Assembly: GCA_948099385.1 (NCBI GenBank) | Contig: CANUEZ040000104.1 | Span: 1,057,001 to 1,121,000 of the forward strand | Direction: 5' to 3' | DNA from: Fasciola hepatica | Lineage: Eukaryota; Platyhelminthes; Trematoda; Plagiorchiida; Fasciolidae | DNA: 64,000 nucleotides | In this document: in pieces, positions 57,301 through 64,000 of the stretch | Layout: each line of letters begins with the position of its first letter | Numbering within the stretch: the first letter of the stretch is position 1 | Program-made: the position numbers and the translations under genes | The notes under the pieces: generated by a model | Seen by the model: only the letters and a program-made list of their open reading frames with translations | Databases searched by the model: none | What the model was told of the DNA's origin: nothing

Positions 57301-60300
57301 CTTTCGTATGCGTCAGTCGCCGACTGGTTGGTGGCTAAACGAGGTCCCTGATCATGCCGAACGAATAGAAACAAACAATACCTGTTAGATGTTTTGGTGT
57401 CCACGAGACTCATCCTCTTGTCAACAACGAAGAACGCCACGACCAACTGTTGTGATGAGTAGTGCAACTGCCTTCTTTTTGCTCATTCCTCGATTCGTGT
57501 CATCTTCAATGGAGTTATATTGACTAGCAAGTCCATTCAAGGATACACTTTTTTCGTCCAAAAAGCCCTAGTTTTCAGTGAAAAGCTATCGGTTACATGC
57601 TTTGGCAATACTAATAAAAATTTGATAAAGAAAAAATGGTACGCTGTGTCCGTTGTTAAAAAACTAGACCAACAGTATACGATTAGAATCAGATGAGGTT
57701 TTCCCTTCATTCGTTCCTAAGGTGTGCAATAGGAACCAGCAACCTAGCTGGATATGGAATATCCGGGTCATGGAACGGTTCGGGGTTGTCTTCATTTAAA
57801 TTTACTGCCTGTAGCAGAGTGAGAAACACTGCACGAGAGGGATGAGTGTAGTGGTTGTATCGTCAAAAAGTGTAGCACTGTACAACCGTTCACATACAGA
57901 AAATTGATTTTTCTGGGAGATTCACTAATTCAGAGAGAAACAAGTTATTGTACTTACAAGTGCACTTCACGGAGCGTTCCATCGAAATGAAGTTTTCGAC
58001 CAGCAAACTGGGGGAAATGAGCAGAGTGTTGTAACCAGTGTCATAACACAAGAATGAATTAACTTAGAAATAAGGTGGATAGAAACATGTGAGACTTCAA
58101 ACGGGAGGTGTAAAAATCAACCTTTTTACTTCAAAATATATATTGTACATGATGTGTGTAAGGGTATTTGCTGACGCGTCGATAGACGGCCTAGTTTCGT
58201 TTGCAGACTGCACGTATTCGTCTGTCCGAAATCGGTGACAACCCTTAGGCTAGCGAAGCGGGTTGATGGTTCAGTCAGTTCGTGACAGAACGGAGCGAAG
58301 CCATCCAATCAGCCGTGAACAGTCGCCCTTACCGAACCGAGCGGAGTCAACGAATCAACGGCCAGACGTTGTTTTAATAGGACGCGGCGGAATGAACCAA
58401 TCAGCGGCCAAGAGGTGTTTTAGTCGAACGGAACGGAATTCTACCAATCAGCTGCCGAGCTTTGTTCTAACCGATCGCAAAGAAATCATTCAGTCTGGTA
58501 CTTGAGCAACATAGCCATTCAGAAGACCCGGTTCGGGGAAGAGCTCTGTACCATTGAGCTTCGTACAGTGACTTTGATTTTGATCACCTAGTGATCTATA
58601 AAAACGGCTCGTTTTTGCACAATAAATGGAATGGTTCAAAGGCAGAAGAGTTTTCTCACTGGAGCTATTGGGAAGGAACAAAACAATGGGTCCACTTAAA
58701 ATCGCATGAGAAAAGCACTGCGCTCTTTCCACGTCTGAACTATCGATCATGACTTTTGGGGTGTCTGAGAGGAGTAGCACTTCTGAGTTTGTTGACTGTC
58801 GTATCCCTTGAGGCATCCTCCATCTCCTTGGTCTCCATCATTCTCCCAGCTCTCATCTGCGGCTCCACGAAGCTGAAGCATGCATCAGCGGCCACACCGC
58901 GACAAACCGCTCGACAGGCAGGCCGAACCAGGTTGAGGGTTACCGAGGTCTAAAAAACTTCGGCGAGACGGTGTTCAGCATATGAAGACAGATTCTCCTA
59001 AATGGGCGGACGAGATCTATTGATCCAACGGCTACAAAGGAGAACTGTTCAGCTACCTGATCCAGCATTCCCGAAGAGGCGAACGAACCGTACGGCAGGC
59101 CATCGGCTCCTCTGGAAACACCCTGCTGCCTTGCAGTCTGCACTTGGGTGTGCAGGGGCTAGAGGTGCAAGCTTAAAAAAAGGCCGAACGGTGCTGGGGA
59201 CATCGCTTCGTAGCCTACTCTAGCGACTTTCTTTAATAAATCACGGAGCCTCAAGCGCTCATCATGCTACGGCTTCCCCGGTAAGCGACGCGCCTCGTGT
59301 CCCGGCGGTTGAGGTGATAAGACAACAAGCTGGGATTACTTGCTGCAGGAGAAGAACACACATAGCCTGTCGGAATGTCAGGACGTTTCTAGACGTCGGC
59401 AGTCAGTGCATCACAATGCGGACTCTACATGACTATGACGTAGATATTGCTCGCCTCTTGAAAGTGCGCCTGCCCAACTCAGGTAGTCGACAAATAAAGG
59501 TCCCGGGAGTGGATACGTCTTATTGGCTCTATCACAACGGTCCGAAAGACAACTCCGATCTCTACGGTGTCGCGTTTGCTCTGAACAAAGCAGCTAATGA
59601 TGCAATGATCTTTTGGGGACCAGTCTCATCCAGACTCGCCTTGGCACGTTTTAAAGGCCCCTCGCACGACTTGATGATGATTGCGATCTGTGTTCCAACC
59701 AATTCGGCTGATGATGAAACGAAACACGAATTCTACAATAACTTGTAAAAGGTAATCAACCGGGTTTCAAGGCGCGACGTACTTTTCATCGCGGATATTG
59801 GAACGCTCGCACAAGTACGGCCGATAAATCCACTCACCATATTCTCGGGAAATTCGGTCTCGGTCAGCGCTGTGAGAACGGTGGCCGACTGATTGGTTTA
59901 GCCGACATCAACAGAACGGTTGTCTGCAGCACTCGATTTCAACACCCCAAGAGACACCAACTCGACCACATCCTTGTGAGAGCCCGTTGGACTTCGTCTG
60001 TAGTGGATTGCCGCGCGCACCGAGATGCAAAAACGGGCAGTACAAGCGGCACCGACCATGTCCTATGCGCGTGTTTCAAAATTCATCTGTCCACACTTAA
60101 TAGGGCGTCTGCACCCTCCTGGATAGACGTTGCTGCCCTAGAACATCCAGAGAAGCGAGGCGCGTTGTCACGAGAAATCACAACTCGACTTACCAACGCA
60201 CAAGCAGACGACATTTCTGTGGAAGGGCAGTGGACTCGAATGAAGACGACAATCAAGGTGGCCCCTTGGACAGTACTCGGGAGAACAAAAAGGCGAACAA

Positions 60301-63171
60301 AAGATTGGATTTCCGAAAGCATGCTGCAGCACATGAAGCCCGACTCGCAGGTAGTGACGAGCGCCACAGACCGCAACCAGAGGTCACACGCTCCGTCAAA
60401 GCTGATCGCTAAAGATACCGGATAAAAACAGTCTAAAAAATGGAGACCGCGTCTGGAACTGGTAACTTTGGTAAACTGTTTCGCCTTATTCGCAACGCCC
60501 CTAATAGGTTCTGTAAGCAAGATTTCCTTTTTCGTGAGGCAGCAAGAATCCGAATACCCTAACAGAATATGAAAATGGATCAATGGGTCGAACACTTCGG
60601 TCATCTGCTCAACCGGCCTACAGACCATCCGATGGACCAACCAATATCAACCCCTCCAGTCCAGTACGAAAGCGACTATGACCCACCAAGTACCATGGAA
60701 ATCACAGAAATAATTACCAAACAATTAACAGAAAGCCTGCTGGGGAAAAAGACACTCCTCCAGAAGTATATAAAGCCTGTTCATGGTCATTGGTTGACTG
60801 GTTGTGTACACTTTCTGGCTGCGTTTGACGAGTGGAAGCATTCCCACCCGACTGGGGGATGTCCATTCTGCTGCCAATTCAGAAGAAAGGTGATAAATCA
60901 GCAATGTGAGAACTACCGAGGGATTAGCTTGATCGATGTGCGTTGTTACCAAATCGTTTCTCCAAGGCAAGAGACTGGCGCACTCTCCCGAACCAAGGGG
61001 GTTTCCGCCGTAGCAGAGGCTATGTGGATCACATCTTCACACTGCGCTGAATACTGGAGCACCTCTATGGGTTCCAGCAGCCGACGGTATCTTGTTCCAT
61101 TGACTTCCGGACCGCTTTTGATTCGGTTAACTGGGGTCTCTTTGGACCATAATCCAATCCGATGGGATGCCCGATAAGCTTTTAAGGCTGTTGAAAGGAT
61201 GCTACTCGACAACTGATGCTAGGGTTTGTACATACGACAAGGAGCCCCGCGATTTCGCACTCACTACCAGAGTTAGACAGGGCTGTCCCCTCTCACCAGT
61301 GCTATTCGACTATGCCATTGATTGGACAATGCGACGGGCAATACGCGACAACCCCGGCGTTCAGCTTAGCCAGGGAATATCCACCTCGGACCTGGAGTTC
61401 GCGGATGGTACTGTCGTGCTAGGAGACTCTCCGCTACGCCCCAACCAACCCTCGACCGAATCAGTTCTTTCCCGAGGTCCATCGGACTAGAAGTGAATTC
61501 AATCAAAACAAAAGCTTTCATAACCCATCTAGGTCCGACAGTTCAACAACTGTCGATCAATGACCAACCAGTTGAATACATCCCTTCATTCAAATGCCTA
61601 GATTCAACCTTGCTTCCGAACGGGAACCATTCTTCCTCTTGGTGGGGTAGGTCTAAAGTCATTTATACATGCTTAGCGAACAGTGCAGACTGTTTGTTTA
61701 TTCAATGCCTCCCTAGATTTTCTCACCGTAAGAGTACCTTGATAACAAATTTCTGCGTAGCTAATTTTTGTTCACAGAACACCATTTCCCCTTTTTATAA
61801 CTCGTTTCTACCTCTACTTGTTTCTTTGTTAGGTGACAATTGGCACATCATTGTAGCGAATTTCAATCATCTCTCAACCCAAATCCTCACTGCGTTTGAC
61901 CAAACAGATGTTTGTGTTTCTCATACCAGAGGAAACTGTTTTAGGATTATCACCAGTCATTCTGAATTATTCTCTTCAAAACTACACGCAGCTGCCTCAA
62001 CCAGTGACCATTGTATGCATCTTCTAAGGCCTGAGATTTACTTTCGGTCTGTTTTTTTACTGTTTCAGACAAACCAGCTAAGTCAGAATCCACCGAAATG
62101 TTTCACGTAATGACATCCTTCTCCTACAAAAGTCCCTTTCCCATGTGTCTTGGGTTTCCTTCGAATTGTCAATAAGTAGCAATGGCCACCTTTTCCCAGA
62201 GACGGTCAATTTATTTTTCGATGTGTACTGCCCCCTGGAAACCCCGTTCTCTCATGACGGTCGTGTTGCTTCCCCTGTGTTGCCGGAAAAATTCAAAGCA
62301 ACGAGGACAACTTTGATGTGGAAGTTAAAACGGTAGAGTACTATGATGAAAATACGTCAAAACAGCAATGATAGCACAATGTAGCTCCGCCATATATGTA
62401 AACCGGTAGTGATCGAGTGGTTTAAGCCGTTTTTCTATCACCTCGGGGGTTGGGGTTTCGAGTCCCTGCCGATGCCGGCCACTTCAGTGATAGACAGTAA
62501 TCTCCACTGTCGCTTGGCTCGTTACCATCCCTGACCTATTGGGATCCTATGTTTCTCCACTCCGAATCATAGGGTCCGGTTGCTAGGTATCCTTAGTGAT
62601 ACAATGAGCCTTTGTGGTTATGAGGTATATCCCATCCACTGCAATCATGTACAAGCATGAAATAAACAAACTCCAACAAAGGCGGTACCGGAACACTCAG
62701 TTGATTCAATTTGTTGTCGATTAAATGTCATTATCAGCACAACTACCTGCAAACGTATCCGATGTTTCCAATTCACCTCTCAATCTATCCGAAAGGTGAT
62801 GTTTTTCCTGTTATTATTCTCACCGTTTTTTGTTATTCCTCTGATGAGAAAAGTTGCTTCAGTCGACCAAAGACTAATCGAAGGGTCAGACATGGTTCGC
62901 CTTGATTCGTGATCATATTGATTCCAGCTTTTCCTCCTAATATAGTCATCCGACCTATGTTAGTATTGGACGTAGTGCTGATTTGCTCCCACTCATTCAA
63001 TGTCAGAGTTTTTCTATCCATTTTGTTTGTTTGTTTCCTTCCCGTGCTTTTTGTTCAGTCATGGTTGTGGTAGACGTTAGTCATCCACGATCGCGTTCTG
63101 AGCTCGACCCGGAAATTGTGAAGGCACTGCACTTTTTCGATGACAAAGAGTCCATTCTGGTCTTGAATAAA
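45151..63171 (+). CDS. ERAL1: ERAL1: mitochondrial Era-like GTPase (gene continues past the window)
   Basis: ERAL1 binds the 12S rRNA of the small mitochondrial ribosomal subunit and helps its assembly. Five exons join in phase into 208 codons without a stop. Residues 1-40 are rich in Arg and Ser (MSIGRLFGRMSSRIIHRL), as expected for a mitochondrial presequence. G1 is GCPNTGKS (91-98), G2 threonine is in HTTR (117-120), G3 is DLPG (138-141), and NK of the G4 motif NKxD ends exon 5 (207-208). The block AFIRDPHSASFEADIIMVV matches the ERAL1 segment LLEDPxxSMESADLVVV. The rest of the G domain and the KH RNA-binding domain must lie beyond 64,000. Introns 2 and 4 hold many retrotransposons, while intron 3 is 41 bases. 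Confidence 0.85.
46105..46258 (-). mobile_element. tRNA-like SINE (family 2), minus strand
   Basis: Minus strand: a perfect B box GGTTCGAATCCCG (46,205-46,193) preceded by GGTGGTGAGATGATT, an A-box-like segment, and followed by an AATAAAG tail near 46,110. It lies in ERAL1 intron 1. It differs from SINE family 1 outside the tRNA-like part. A tRNA pseudogene is the alternative; a true tRNA is unlikely because no acceptor stem is apparent. Confidence 0.5.
46725..46912 (+). mobile_element. SINE family 1, diverged 3' part
   Basis: AGGTCGTTAACACGCCTAAC then TTATTGGGGTCTTATATGGTTT, then AGTTGCC and GCTCATGCGTAACCATGGAATAA align in order with the SINE copies at 34,390 and 62,397. The tRNA-like head is missing. 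In ERAL1 intron 1. Confidence 0.6.
47080..47288 (+). CDS. ERAL1: ERAL1 exon 2 (P-loop)
   Basis: Acceptor TTCCCTATAG at 47,079; donor GTGAGT at 47,289, phase 0. Encodes AEYLQKLLIQQPHSPPNART, the ERAL1 lead-in, then VAVFGCPNTGKSSL (P-loop) and VSGKAHTTRS (G2). Reading the same frame upstream of 47,080 meets a TAG at 46,995, which supports the acceptor chosen. Confidence 0.85.
47417..50220 (-). mobile_element. RTE-C2, minus strand, in ERAL1 intron 2
   Basis: The longest C-family copy. From its 5' side (right): LTGDFNA and SQIDRIAVSYQWRSSVQN (endonuclease, 50,160-49,830), linker WVKVAEEMEVAAAS-like (49,500), AAGPDKLPPVFFQL and SNHRGISLIPIVTKVLAS (49,140-48,920), then the palm with YADD (48,777-48,163) and C-terminal part (48,138-47,797), and a CAT microsatellite tail at 47,417-47,433. 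The 5' half is more decayed than the 3' half. Nearly identical to C1 and C3 where they overlap. Confidence 0.85.
47797..48777 (-). pseudogene. RTE-C2 reverse transcriptase palm and C-terminal domain
   Basis: 48,777-48,163 holds GVRQGCPMSPFLFNFVMDE and LDYADDVVCLF, with FLGNSVTMDGSM further on. A TGA (48,165-48,163) then replaces Trp, and the frame resumes as ISLKLKGRVYCATVRSVLL to 47,797. Except for that stop, the RT looks intact. Confidence 0.85.
50640..50830 (-). repeat. unnamed dispersed repeat, copy 2
   Basis: Minus-strand match to 37,715-37,900. Conceptual reading TLTWCDGLRTSMTQRAIQDG. Confidence 0.6.
50840..51585. other. no recognised gene
   Basis: Short frames on both strands (51,557-51,210 minus; 51,325-51,579 plus) without motifs; part of ERAL1 intron 2. 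The right end may be Gypsy-3 gag too decayed to recognise. Confidence 0.4.
51590..53690 (+). mobile_element. Gypsy-3 pol remnant (PR-RT-RH-IN), plus strand
   Basis: Same family as Gypsy-2. Protease LLIDSGTVASVIP (51,640) and FRWTFMVADV; RT start RLRRFAPDELRVALAEYEHML, IIPKPNGGWHPYSDYR and an active site read as VYSDDSSS near 52,510; HRFILHCAEIMQPLTNLLRR; RNase H LRTDASGRVVGAVLQQF (52,942) and YSTVSRELQVIYLGVPHFRH; integrase RVDLVGPLPPSNGYVYTLNYVD (53,600-53,670). Several stops and shifts. It ends at 53,691 where the Gypsy-4 LTR starts. Confidence 0.8.
53692..53863 (+). repeat. Gypsy-4 LTR (172 bp)
   Basis: Starts TGACATAT, ends GCGTTACA, contains GAATAAAGCC. A gag start lies 20 bases downstream. 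Layout and length match the 178-bp LTR of Gypsy-1. Confidence 0.65.
53884..54177 (+). pseudogene. Gypsy-4 gag start fused to protease by deletion
   Basis: ATG at 53,884 opens MDRHLCPARFDADLNSP, equivalent to the Gypsy-1 gag start, then within 60 bases the sequence jumps to protease: HALVYTGSSESYVSKTIV and ISSTKGHCFVSL. The DTG active site is YTG (GAT to TAT). Most of gag and all later pol are missing. Confidence 0.7.
54229..54440 (-). mobile_element. SINE family 1, diverged, minus strand
   Basis: Minus strand: TCTCACAGTCCGGTTGCCGG, then TTCCACTGAACTCCTTCGCA and TTAATAAA, the same order as the 3' half of the SINE at 34,390. In ERAL1 intron 2. Confidence 0.6.
54743..54789 (+). CDS. ERAL1: ERAL1 exon 3 (DLPG motif)
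   Basis: Acceptor TTTCTCAG, donor GTGAGT. Encodes VFVDLPGIVNKGKAR, the G3 (Walker B) segment; family LLDTPGIISPGK. Ends two bases into a codon, closing with exon 4. Confidence 0.85.
54831..54892 (+). CDS. ERAL1: ERAL1 exon 4
   Basis: Follows a 41-base intron (54,790-54,830). Encodes FNLDKAFIRDPHSASFEADI, matching the ERAL1 LEDPxxSMESADL segment. Donor GTAAGT at 54,893, one base into a codon. Confidence 0.85.
54900..55800. other. intron sequence without recognised elements
   Basis: First part of ERAL1 intron 4, with a CT-rich run near 54,928-54,945. Frame 55,503-55,273 (minus) shows no motif. Confidence 0.4.
55800..55944 (-). mobile_element. RTE 3'-end fragment, minus strand, abutting RTE-C3
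   Basis: Minus strand reads LGHVGRVRIPCWGPRDLPTK, the closing segment of RTE ORFs (SHVGRxRLPGWGPRDPxT). It stands head to head with RTE-C3, which starts within a few bases at 55,947. Confidence 0.6.
55947..57040 (+). pseudogene. RTE-C3 reverse transcriptase
   Basis: Motifs in order: GFRPGRGCIDHIFTLHQLLE, LKGTFHSVDRTALLS, NGVRQGCPMSPFLF, LDYADDVVCLF, MRFAPSKCKVML, FTFLGNSVTMDGSM, then TGA, then LKGRVYCATVRSVLLYGCE and RLSRLRWLGHVLR. The only clear lesion before the C-terminal domain is the TGA standing for Trp. No endonuclease in this copy. Confidence 0.85.
55947..57289 (+). mobile_element. RTE-C3, plus strand, in ERAL1 intron 4
   Basis: Near-identical to C2 from EQQAGFRPGRGCIDHIFTLH onward. 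Frame 55,940-56,674 holds the palm with YADD; frame 56,699-57,040 the C-terminal domain. It shares the TGA (56,672-56,674) with C1 and C2. It lacks the last ~150 bases and the microsatellite tail, and the 5' half. Confidence 0.9.
57295..58280. other. no recognised gene
   Basis: AT-rich intron 4 sequence with only short frames. Confidence 0.4.
58288..58500 (+). repeat. tandem array, about 46-bp unit, with CCAATCAGC cores
   Basis: Four to five diverged units with period 45-47 bases. Most begin close to GAACGGAGCGGA. Cores: CCAATCAGC at 58,305, GAATCAACG at 58,352, CCAATCAGC at 58,397 and 58,444, and a weak AATCATTCAG at 58,484. It reads through in one frame (58,263-58,505) but repeat spacing is not a multiple of three throughout, so coding is unlikely. 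Confidence 0.8.
58597..58604 (+). promoter_or_regulatory. possible TATA box downstream of the CCAAT array
   Basis: CTATAAAAA about 100 bases after the CCAAT array. An AATAAA follows at 58,621. CCAAT boxes, TATA box and a nearby poly(A) signal together resemble an LTR promoter or a strong pol II promoter on the plus strand. Confidence 0.4.
59370..60425 (+). pseudogene. RTE-A endonuclease
   Basis: CRNVRTFLDVGSQCITMRTL, ADGSRQIKVPG-like PNSGSRQIKVPGVDTSYWLY and YGVAFALNKAANDAM mark the N-terminal half; ISRRDVLFIADIG corresponds to the GDWN block and is degraded; ARWTSSVVDCRAHRDAKTGS and TDHVLC (SDH-like) end the domain. Stops near 59,748 and 59,892 split it. In the element this nuclease nicks the target to start copying. 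Confidence 0.75.
60800..61640 (+). pseudogene. RTE-A reverse transcriptase, catalytic Asp lost
   Basis: MSILLPIQKKGDKS, GFRRGRGYVDHIFTL, SIDFRTAFDSVNW, TTRVRQGCPLSPVLFDYAID and LEFADGTVVLGD in order, across several frames. The active site is FADG (61,398-61,409) instead of F/YADD, so the second metal-binding Asp is Gly. Further stops lie upstream. Confidence 0.8.
61655..62120 (+). pseudogene. non-LTR endonuclease fragment (Jockey/CR1-like)
   Basis: Frame 61,493-62,110 changes character after about 61,650: NWHIIVANFNHLSTQILTAF corresponds to the IIVGDFNHL block, VSHTRGNC to the PTRGNxLD block and STSDHCMHLL to the SDH catalytic block. GDFN is ANFN, so activity is lost. It is a different element from RTE-A, which ends just before. 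Confidence 0.65.
62125..62395. other. no recognised element
   Basis: Intron 4 sequence between the endonuclease fragment and the SINE; no motif seen. Confidence 0.4.
62397..62667 (+). mobile_element. tRNA-derived SINE (family 1), plus strand
   Basis: A-box-like TAGTGATCGAGTGGTTT near 62,407, B-box-like GGGTTTCGAGTCCC near 62,453 (one extra T), then CTTCAGTGATAGACAGTAAT and the end CAAGCATGAAATAAAC. Nearly collinear with the copy at 34,390-34,672. In ERAL1 intron 4. Confidence 0.75.
62670..63055. other. end of ERAL1 intron 4, no recognised element
   Basis: Pyrimidine-rich towards the acceptor (TTTTGTTTGTTTGTTTCC), otherwise unremarkable. Confidence 0.5.
63059..63171 (+). CDS. ERAL1: ERAL1 exon 5 (to the NK of NKxD)
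   Basis: Acceptor TTTTGTTCAG, donor GTAAGT. Encodes IMVVVDVSHPRSRSELDPEI, then ILVLNK, the G4 region; family VVLVDVSD ... VLVMNKVD. Phase 0 at the end. The Asp of NKxD must be in the next exon, not found in the remaining 830 bases. Confidence 0.85.
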
Positions 63172-63544
63172 GTAAGTTCAGTCTGGACTCAGTGATCGCA
63201 ATATATTGTAAGCTTTCTCTCTTCTGGTTAATTTCGATCGTTGCGAACCCCGATTGTTCCTGCACTTGACTCACTGGGGCTCCACGTAGTTCTCCATCCC
63301 CGCTCCCAGATCGAGAAAAGCATCCAGCTGGACACCCACGCCTGAACAAGAGGGGAAGTCCGTGTTGAACTACATGTACTATAGCAGAGCTAACATCCCT
63401 AGTTACAGAAACCCTGCCAATGAATAAGCGGAAAACGGGCTTATGAACAATCACGCAAGTCTATTGAATGAGAGTGAAATCATATAATGGAAAATCCACT
63501 TGAATTTTTCACATCCGAAATTCCAACGCCATGAGCTGAAATTG

Positions 63545-63602
63545 AATGGACGTTATTCCGTTTGCCGAGCAGGTGCTCTACCAGCTGAGCTATGGTAATA
63601 CA
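63545..63602 (-). other. tRNA-like 5' half (A box), minus strand
   Basis: Minus strand ATAGCTCAGCTGGTAGAGCA is a textbook tRNA D-arm with pol III A box, followed by CCTGCTCGGCAAACGG. No matching B box follows at the right distance. Probably a SINE head or tRNA pseudogene. Confidence 0.45.
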
Positions 63603-63889
63603 GTCTGTCGGGTATACATAATGTAAGAGAATATCTAACGATGCACGAACCACTATTCCAGTAATACACCGCAACTGTCTTGGTTTTATTCTATGGCATG
63701 GTCTCGTGGGTTCCTTCGCAACAGAACGAACAGCACACGGCTGTACGTGATCCAGTAGATATTCATTAGGCCTAAATACAGCGGAGGCATTCCGTTATGA
63801 ACAACCTGCAGAGCTTAACTACCATTTTTGTATGAGTAGTAGAAGGATGTATTTTGTGTGGTGTGATTCATCATGCAGTATCAACGCTC

Positions 63890-63990
63890 AACTCACCATT
63901 GGAAACCAGCGGTGCACATCCACTGAGCTGTAACTGGGGATCGAACGCGGGGCGAACAATTGTAAGTCGAACACCCAGTTGGGTTAGGTA
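63890..63990 (-). other. tRNA-like segment with B box, minus strand
   Basis: Minus strand CGCGTTCGATCCCC is a B-box-like T-arm; upstream AACCCAACTGGGTG could be a poor A box. Likely a SINE remnant. Confidence 0.3.
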
Positions 63991-64000
63991 CAATAGGTTA

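Larger units (their letters stand above)
58745..61650 (+). mobile_element. RTE-A, plus strand, in ERAL1 intron 4
   Basis: Leader 58,745-59,340, endonuclease from about 59,370 (frame 59,314-59,748 then 59,976-60,425), decayed linker, then reverse transcriptase to YIPSFKCLDSTLLPNG at about 61,640. The 3' part of the ORF and any microsatellite tail are absent. It shares stops and frameshifts with RTE-B over 60,228-61,148. Confidence 0.85.

Noticed and set aside
58263..58505. 80-aa frame through the CCAAT tandem array
   Set aside because: Units of 45-47 bases are not multiples of three, so the protein repeat is not maintained; better read as a DNA-level repeat.
63545..63602. Functional tRNA gene on the minus strand
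   Set aside because: Good A box but no B box or acceptor-stem pairing at the right distance.

Overview
The window looks like nuclear DNA of a parasitic flatworm (Platyhelminthes; a tapeworm or fluke). Supporting signs are the RTE, CR1-like and Gypsy families typical of that phylum, phase-consistent introns of only 35-42 bases, and a eukaryotic mitochondrial GTPase gene cut into short exons. Species is inferred from family resemblance only. There are no operons, phage genes or CRISPR arrays.

The one recognisable host gene is ERAL1 (mitochondrial Era-like GTPase) on the + strand from 45,151 to beyond the window end. Five exons (45,151-45,343; 47,080-47,288; 54,743-54,789; 54,831-54,892; 63,059-63,171) join in phase into 208 uninterrupted codons with a presequence-like N terminus, the P-loop, the HTTR segment, DLPG and the start of NKxD. 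Introns 2 and 4 (about 7.5 and 8.2 kb) are filled with retrotransposons.

Layout: 1-1,520 decayed MULE/SWIM transposase and PHD-like remnant; 4,069-9,874 a CACTA/EnSpm-type transposase followed by a spliced DUF4806-type companion gene, the transposase split by a CR1-like element; 11,470-14,640 an ATT-tailed repeat and two interleaved CR1 elements; 15,200-20,910 a nearly full-length CR1 element, itself carrying an 891-bp insert with a 64-bp target duplication; 22,100-33,050 a nest: Gypsy-2 (minus) split by RTE-B, which is split by Gypsy-1, and separately split by RTE-C1, which holds a further RTE fragment; 34,390-44,500 a SINE and fragments of CR1, RTE and another non-LTR element; 45,151-64,000 ERAL1 with RTE-C2, Gypsy-3 and Gypsy-4 in intron 2, and RTE-C3, a CCAAT-box tandem array, RTE-A, a non-LTR endonuclease fragment and SINEs in intron 4.

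Nearly every transposon gene is broken by stops, frameshifts or lost catalytic residues. Yet some copies are almost identical and share the same lesions, which suggests copying from defective templates or segmental duplication. Element names (Gypsy-1, RTE-A and so on) are local labels. Boundaries are by-eye estimates unless a target duplication fixes them.
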